From assembly GCF_014898055.3 (NCBI RefSeq), contig NW_023601104.1:44885199-44949198 (forward strand): DNA of 64,000 nt. Reading direction: 5' to 3'. The notes beneath the pieces were generated by a model, which was given only the letters and a program-made list of their open reading frames with translations, was not told the DNA's origin and ran no database searches. The number at the start of each line of letters is the position of its first letter. Positions within the stretch are counted from its first letter, which is position 1. Below are positions 61,776 through 64,000 of this stretch, in pieces. The stretch comes from Talpa occidentalis (taxonomy: Eukaryota; Chordata; Mammalia; Eulipotyphla; Talpidae). Position numbers and translations under genes: made by a program.

Positions 61776-61958
61776 GGATAAATTCTTGATTTGAGTCTAG
61801 GAAGAAAACAGATCAATTATTGAGTATTGCTATCAGTGGAAACAAGGATTTTGGAAGACTGTTTTGCTTACTGAAACCAATGATGTTTTTGTTTTGCTTT
61901 TGATTTTCAGTGTAAAAAAAATTGCTATTGCTTTGTATTGAGCAACTGATGCATTAAA

Positions 61959-62207
61959 GATTTATTTATACAAGCAGTGGGTACAGTCAGAAGCACAGGA
62001 GGGTGAGCGAATTCACCAGAGCCAGAGCGGGGAACAGAACAGGCAGACTGACGAAATACACTGCTGAGGGGAGCAGCAGGCGTGGCAGGAGAGATCTGCA
62101 CGCCATGTGAGACCCTCACCGGTGGCCAGGGATTGAACCAGCGCTGAAGAGGCTGCAGGCAGCTTCGCAGCCCAGCACTCAACCGCTGAGCCACCAGGGG
62201 AGGCCCA
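61959..62207 (-). mobile_element. tRNA-derived SINE, subfamily A
   Basis: A complete minus-strand copy: gatttatttatacaagcagt at the left, box B region gggattgaaccagc near 62129, head end accaggggaggccc. The 19-base duplication gagcaactgatgcattaaa (61940-61958) recurs at 62208-62226 with one mismatch. Its tail is short. Confidence 0.96.
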
Positions 62208-62226
62208 GAGCAACTGATGTATTAAA

Positions 62227-63469
62227 TCACACTAGTGATGGGTGTTTTATGTCGAATGAAGATTTACCTCCCCAAGAAGAGATTTTTATACTAATCAATT
62301 TTTCATGTCATGACATCAGTGACCAATTCATTCTCTAGAGCATTACAGTAGCAGTGAATAGTATAATTTTAAGGTTACTTTGAAATATTCTTATCTGTTT
62401 CAGATAATTTAGTTTAAATTCTATTTGGAGGGAAAAATAGAGTTTATGGAATCTCAAGTTCATTACAGTCTTGTCATTTTATGATAAATCATGTTGATAA
62501 CAAAACCAGTTGTCCTTTGGGGCTAATATAAAATTGTCCTGTAAATATCTGAACCATGCATCTATTGCTTCCAATAAATGTTTGCTTTTTAAACTTATGC
62601 TCAGTGTACTTCAGAGAAGCAAGGAAATTTAGATGTTTGTGTTAATTTAAAAACAGAAAGTCTGTCCTTTATTCCTATCATGATATATTTGATCATTAAG
62701 TGGTTTTACTAAGACATGGAAACAAAAACAATGTTGTATTCTTTTGTAAACAACCTTCAGTCTCAGTTCTACTTGGAATTGAATTTTATATTTTTAACTT
62801 GTTTCTTTTTCTGTCATAAATCTCTTTCAAAGAAAGTAAGACTCTTGCTCTGACATTTTTTTTTTGAAAATTTTCATTCTTTCTCTTTAGTTAAATAAAA
62901 AACACATTTGATATCTAATTAATTGCACTCAAATTGTAAGGCATGACTAGTATGCATTAAGATTTCTGCAGTTGGAGCCAAATGTATATAACTCTAGAAA
63001 TAGAAAGGATATTTCTTATGTAAGCCTATTTTCTAGTATCTTTGTAAATGATGCTTTGGTTTAGAATCACAGAAATCCATATTTCTATGATAGTTTCAAT
63101 ATACTATCTGTGTGACCTATAGTAAGTTTTATGGGAATTAAGATAAAATAAATTCCCTAGCTTTTTTAAAAATCATTTAATTTAAAAACCTGTAGTTGGA
63201 ATTATTCAAAGCACTATTTTCTACCATAGCCACAATGACATCAATAAGAGTAATAAAATGGCATGTTTCTTCTATTTTCTCACTGGATTACTGTTTCTAA
63301 TAGTAACATCTATGAAAAATAAAATGCAGTCACTACTCTGAATACAAAGTTAAATCTTGTCATGACACAGTGACATTATATGTAAATATTATATGTCTAG
63401 TGACACAGGGAACAATAAACTTTGAGGTTAAGAGAAATGAGTAAATTATTAACAACAAAAAAACTAAAA
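62227..63469. other. Intergenic DNA, nothing recognised
   Basis: AT-rich, no gene or repeat that I can support. Confidence 0.5.
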
Positions 63470-63635
63470 TAATAACAGCTAATATTGAGGTACTCTTTAT
63501 GTATTTTCTCACTTAAAGGAAAGACACAAAGAAATAAAGCTAAAATACTTTTAATTTACAAAGGTAGAAATCAGGGCTTAGAAAGTTTAACTGTCTTCTC
63601 CAAAGTTACTCTTCTACTGAGGGTTGCACCAAGAT
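63470..63635 (+). mobile_element. MIR element (ancient SINE)
   Basis: The plus-strand order aataacagctaatattgagg, tatgtattttctcactta, aaatcagggcttagaaag, tttaactgtcttctccaaag follows the MIR consensus (taatagctaacatttattga, attaactcatttaa, actgaggcttagagaggtta, gtaacttgcccaaggtca). It is decayed, as expected for a mammal-wide element. Confidence 0.65.
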
Positions 63636-63650
63636 TTAATATATGGGGAG

Positions 63651-63935
63651 GGGCCTCCCCAGTGGCGCAGCGGTTGAGCGCTGGGTTGCGAAGCTGCCCG
63701 CAGCCTCTGCAGTGCTGGTTCGATTCCCAGCTGCTCCCTGGCCACCGGAGGAGGGTCCCACATGGCGCGCAGACCTCTCCTGCCGCACGCTGCTCCCCTC
63801 AGCAGTGTACTTCGGTCCTTCTGCCTGCTCTGCTCCCCTCTCTGGCTCTGGTGAATTCTCTCACCCTCCCACGCTTCTGACTGTACCCAGTGCTTGTATA
63901 AACAAATAAATAAATCTTAAAAAAATTAAAAAAAA
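63651..63935 (+). mobile_element. tRNA-derived SINE, subfamily A
   Basis: A complete plus-strand copy; head gggcctccccagtggcgcag, box B ggttcgattccc, tail aacaaataaataaatctt plus A. The exact duplication atatggggag flanks it (63641-63650, 63936-63945). It inserted directly next to the MIR. Confidence 0.96.
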
Positions 63936-64000
63936 ATATGGGGAGTTTAATAAAAAACAAAACATATATTCTGAATAATTACAAAATACATCTTTTATTG

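Overview
The window is AT-rich mammalian nuclear DNA with no protein-coding gene that I can support. The long open frames either fall inside transposable elements or are chance frames in low-complexity DNA. The organism is a placental mammal. The evidence is abundant L1 LINE debris of several ages, L2 and MIR remnants, solo LTRs, a U6 snRNA pseudogene, and 23 copies of one tRNA-derived SINE family. That SINE is not primate Alu, rodent B1/B2, ruminant/cetacean CHR or Bov, or horse ERE as I know them. It resembles carnivore CAN elements in layout (box A, box B, pyrimidine-rich body, AATAAA plus TCTT tail) but differs in sequence. A laurasiatherian is my best guess; the species is unresolved.

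Layout. 1-10 kb: mostly unannotatable intergenic DNA with two L1 3' ends (3.13-3.52 kb plus strand, 6.89-7.48 kb minus strand). 10-14 kb: an ancient L1 broken by a SINE, a second ancient L1 fragment and a SINE. 14-20 kb: single-copy AT-rich DNA with a GA microsatellite. 20-24.4 kb: a dense nest holding two old minus-strand L1s, a younger twin-primed (inverted) L1 with target-site duplications, four SINEs and a 138-base uninterrupted pyrimidine tract. 26-27.8 kb: a plus-strand L1 ORF2/3'UTR segment split by two SINEs. 33.5-36.2 kb: an older L1 split by a SINE and by an ancient LTR, followed by a MaLR-like LTR. 37.2-39.7 kb: minus-strand L1s, including a clean 5'-truncated insertion with target-site duplications. 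40-45.4 kb: an L2-like stretch and four SINEs, one of which is only a tRNA head plus poly(A). 48.6 kb: a U6 pseudogene. 49-53.3 kb: a GC-richer block carrying four LTRs of one family, three of them solo with 5-bp duplications. 53.6-64 kb: a hAT-like fragment, five SINEs, a MIR and largely unexplained sequence.

Nothing in the window works as a gene set. The main biology is insertion history: L1 machinery mobilising itself and the SINEs in trans, and repeated LTR insertion followed by recombination to solo LTRs. Nested insertions give relative ages. All element calls are by eye against remembered consensus patterns, not by database search.
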